Shown here in pieces: positions 5,897 through 6,460 of a stretch of 6,460 nucleotides of DNA. Where the stretch lies: contig JAJAZF010000117.1 of assembly GCA_026785875.1 (NCBI GenBank), forward strand, positions 1-6,460. Direction: 5' to 3'. The position numbers and the translations under genes are program-made. The stretch comes from Chamaesiphon sp. Lineage in GTDB: Bacteria; Cyanobacteriota; Cyanobacteriia; Cyanobacteriales; Chamaesiphonaceae. The notes beneath the pieces are model-generated. The model made no database searches and was not told where the DNA came from. It saw only the letters and a list, made by a program, of their open reading frames with translations. Every line of letters begins with the position of its first letter. Position 1 is the stretch's first letter.

Positions 5897-6049
5897 TTAG
5901 TTCTGTTTTGAGATCGCCCAAACTGCGTGAATACTACCAGGAATCCAGCCGAGTAAAGTTAGTCCAATATTGATAAATAGGGTTGGTCCAACTCCATAGG
6001 TCAAGAACACTCCGACGGGTGGAACTAGGATGCCGAGGATTAAGTTCAT
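5897..6049 (-). CDS. Pmp3/YqaE family small membrane proteolipid (UPF0057, 50 aa)
   Basis: A complete 50-codon frame runs from ATG at 6049 to TAA at 5897. The protein starts MNLILGILVPPVGVFLTYGV and continues with GPTLFINIGLTLLGWIPGSI and HAVWAISKQN. This is the full Pmp3/YqaE pattern: a first helix with LxPPxGVFL, a short glycine turn, then INIxLTLLGxIPGxIHA in the second helix. The length is typical for the family (about 50-60 aa). Family members are hydrophobic inner-membrane peptides; yeast Pmp3 and plant RCI2 affect membrane potential and salt or cold tolerance, while bacterial roles are less clear. Only a weak GGA lies upstream of the ATG. It precedes the YvlD-like gene on the same strand, so two small membrane proteins of stress-linked families sit together. 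It is short enough for automatic gene calling to miss. Confidence 0.92.
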   Translation of the reverse strand: MNLILGILVPPVGVFLTYGVGPTLFINIGLTLLGWIPGSIHAVWAISKQN

Positions 6050-6100
6050 GATTTTTCAATCCGTTGTTTAAATAAATATCGATGCGAAGGCAAAGCTGGT

Positions 6101-6211
6101 ATTACCCCCCCAACCCCCCTTATAAAGGGGGACTTTTACGCGCTCCTTTTATAAGGGGCTGGCTTTTATTTGCGCCATCCCCTTGATAAGGGGATGGCTG
6201 GGGTGGGTTAA
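6101..6211. repeat. Cluster of GC-rich hairpin repeats (CCCCTT-AAGGGG type)
   Basis: Three palindromic units lie in tandem. CCCCCTT (6115-6121) pairs with AAGGGGG (6125-6131). A weaker CCTTTTATAAGGGG unit is at 6145-6158. At 6174-6184 and 6188-6198 there is a perfect 11-bp stem around the loop GAT. The outer parts, ATTACCCCCCCAACCCCC (6101-6118) and GGCTGGGGTGGGTTA (6196-6210), are also roughly complementary. Blocks of this type are widespread in cyanobacterial gaps. It lies between the 3' end of the partial gene and the Pmp3 gene and may end the upstream transcript, but no T run is present. Confidence 0.7.
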
Positions 6212-6241
6212 AGATATCCGCAGTAATCTAGGATTCAGAAT

Positions 6242-6460
6242 TTAGGAGCTTTGGCGGGTTTTGATGCTCTGCCACAATTCTTTAATTTGCTGCTTGATAA
6301 CTGCTTCCTTGCGGGCTGCTGCCGAACCAGCGTCACCCACTTGGCGATCGGTTTCTGCCTGCTTTTGCTCCAGGGGAATGGTGCCACTGCTTTGGGCTTC
6401 AGCTCGGGTTTTTTCGTACCAGACTTTAGTGTTATCGAGTTGTTGCTTGACCTTGTAATA
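6242..6460 (-). CDS. 3' part of a gene of unknown function (72 aa visible)
   Basis: A minus-strand frame is open from the right edge to TAA at 6242-6244, giving the last 72 residues of a longer protein. The visible part begins YYKVKQQLDNTKVWYEKTRA and is rich in Lys, Glu, Gln and Ala with few hydrophobics. It has the segments PLEQKQAETDRQVGDAGSAA (29-48) and QQIKELWQSIKTR (57-69), suggesting a helical or coiled-coil soluble domain. It has no cysteine and no membrane segment. I do not recognise the family. An overlapping plus-strand frame over the same bases looks like a shadow: it is rich in Cys, Ser and Leu without pattern. Coding is supported by the unbroken frame to the edge and its biased, protein-like composition; the start is outside the window. 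Confidence 0.7.
   Translation of the reverse strand, partial: YYKVKQQLDNTKVWYEKTRAEAQSSGTIPLEQKQAETDRQVGDAGSAAARKEAVIKQQIKELWQSIKTRQSS

Noticed and set aside
6261..6458. Plus-strand frame of 65 codons at the right edge
   Set aside because: It overlaps the open minus-strand frame, whose charged helical composition is far more protein-like. The plus product is Cys/Ser/Leu-rich without pattern.

Overview
The window looks like a stretch of cyanobacterial chromosome. GATC-centred motifs of the GCGATCG type are scattered through genes and gaps, and there is an exact HIP1 octamer GCGATCGC at 5168-5175. The gaps hold GC-rich palindromic repeats of kinds familiar from cyanobacterial genomes. I do not assign a genus. 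All seven genes I can support lie on the minus strand. No RNA gene, CRISPR array, transposase or phage gene was seen.

Layout from left to right: positions 1-286 have no confident gene but contain a perfect 27-bp inverted repeat with a T-rich plus-strand flank, read as a plus-strand terminator. hisF (287-1054) is an intact histidine-biosynthesis gene. The 402-bp gap after it holds a MITE-like palindromic repeat and a second hairpin repeat. Positions 1457-1777 encode a small secreted protein with a plausible promoter and a good ribosome binding site. A hairpin at 1995-2029 probably ends the transcript of the large gene to its right.

The right half (2067-6049) is a run of four co-oriented genes for small membrane or exported proteins and one giant membrane protein, separated by gaps of only 70-76 bp. 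In transcription order they are a Pmp3/YqaE-family proteolipid (50 aa), a YvlD/phage-holin-4 family membrane protein (166 aa, with an unusual repetitive tail), an exported two-cysteine protein (89 aa), and a 946-aa protein with N- and C-terminal membrane segments around seven copies of a helical repeat. The last four copies sit exactly 98 residues (294 bp) apart. Upstream are a block of GC-rich hairpin repeats (6101-6211) and the 3' end of another minus-strand gene that runs off the window.

Apart from hisF, the window is a small set of envelope proteins. By inference only, the Pmp3-to-946-aa group may act together in membrane integrity or stress. The 946-aa repeat protein and its fixed neighbourhood are the best candidates for something undescribed; nothing here proves a new system.
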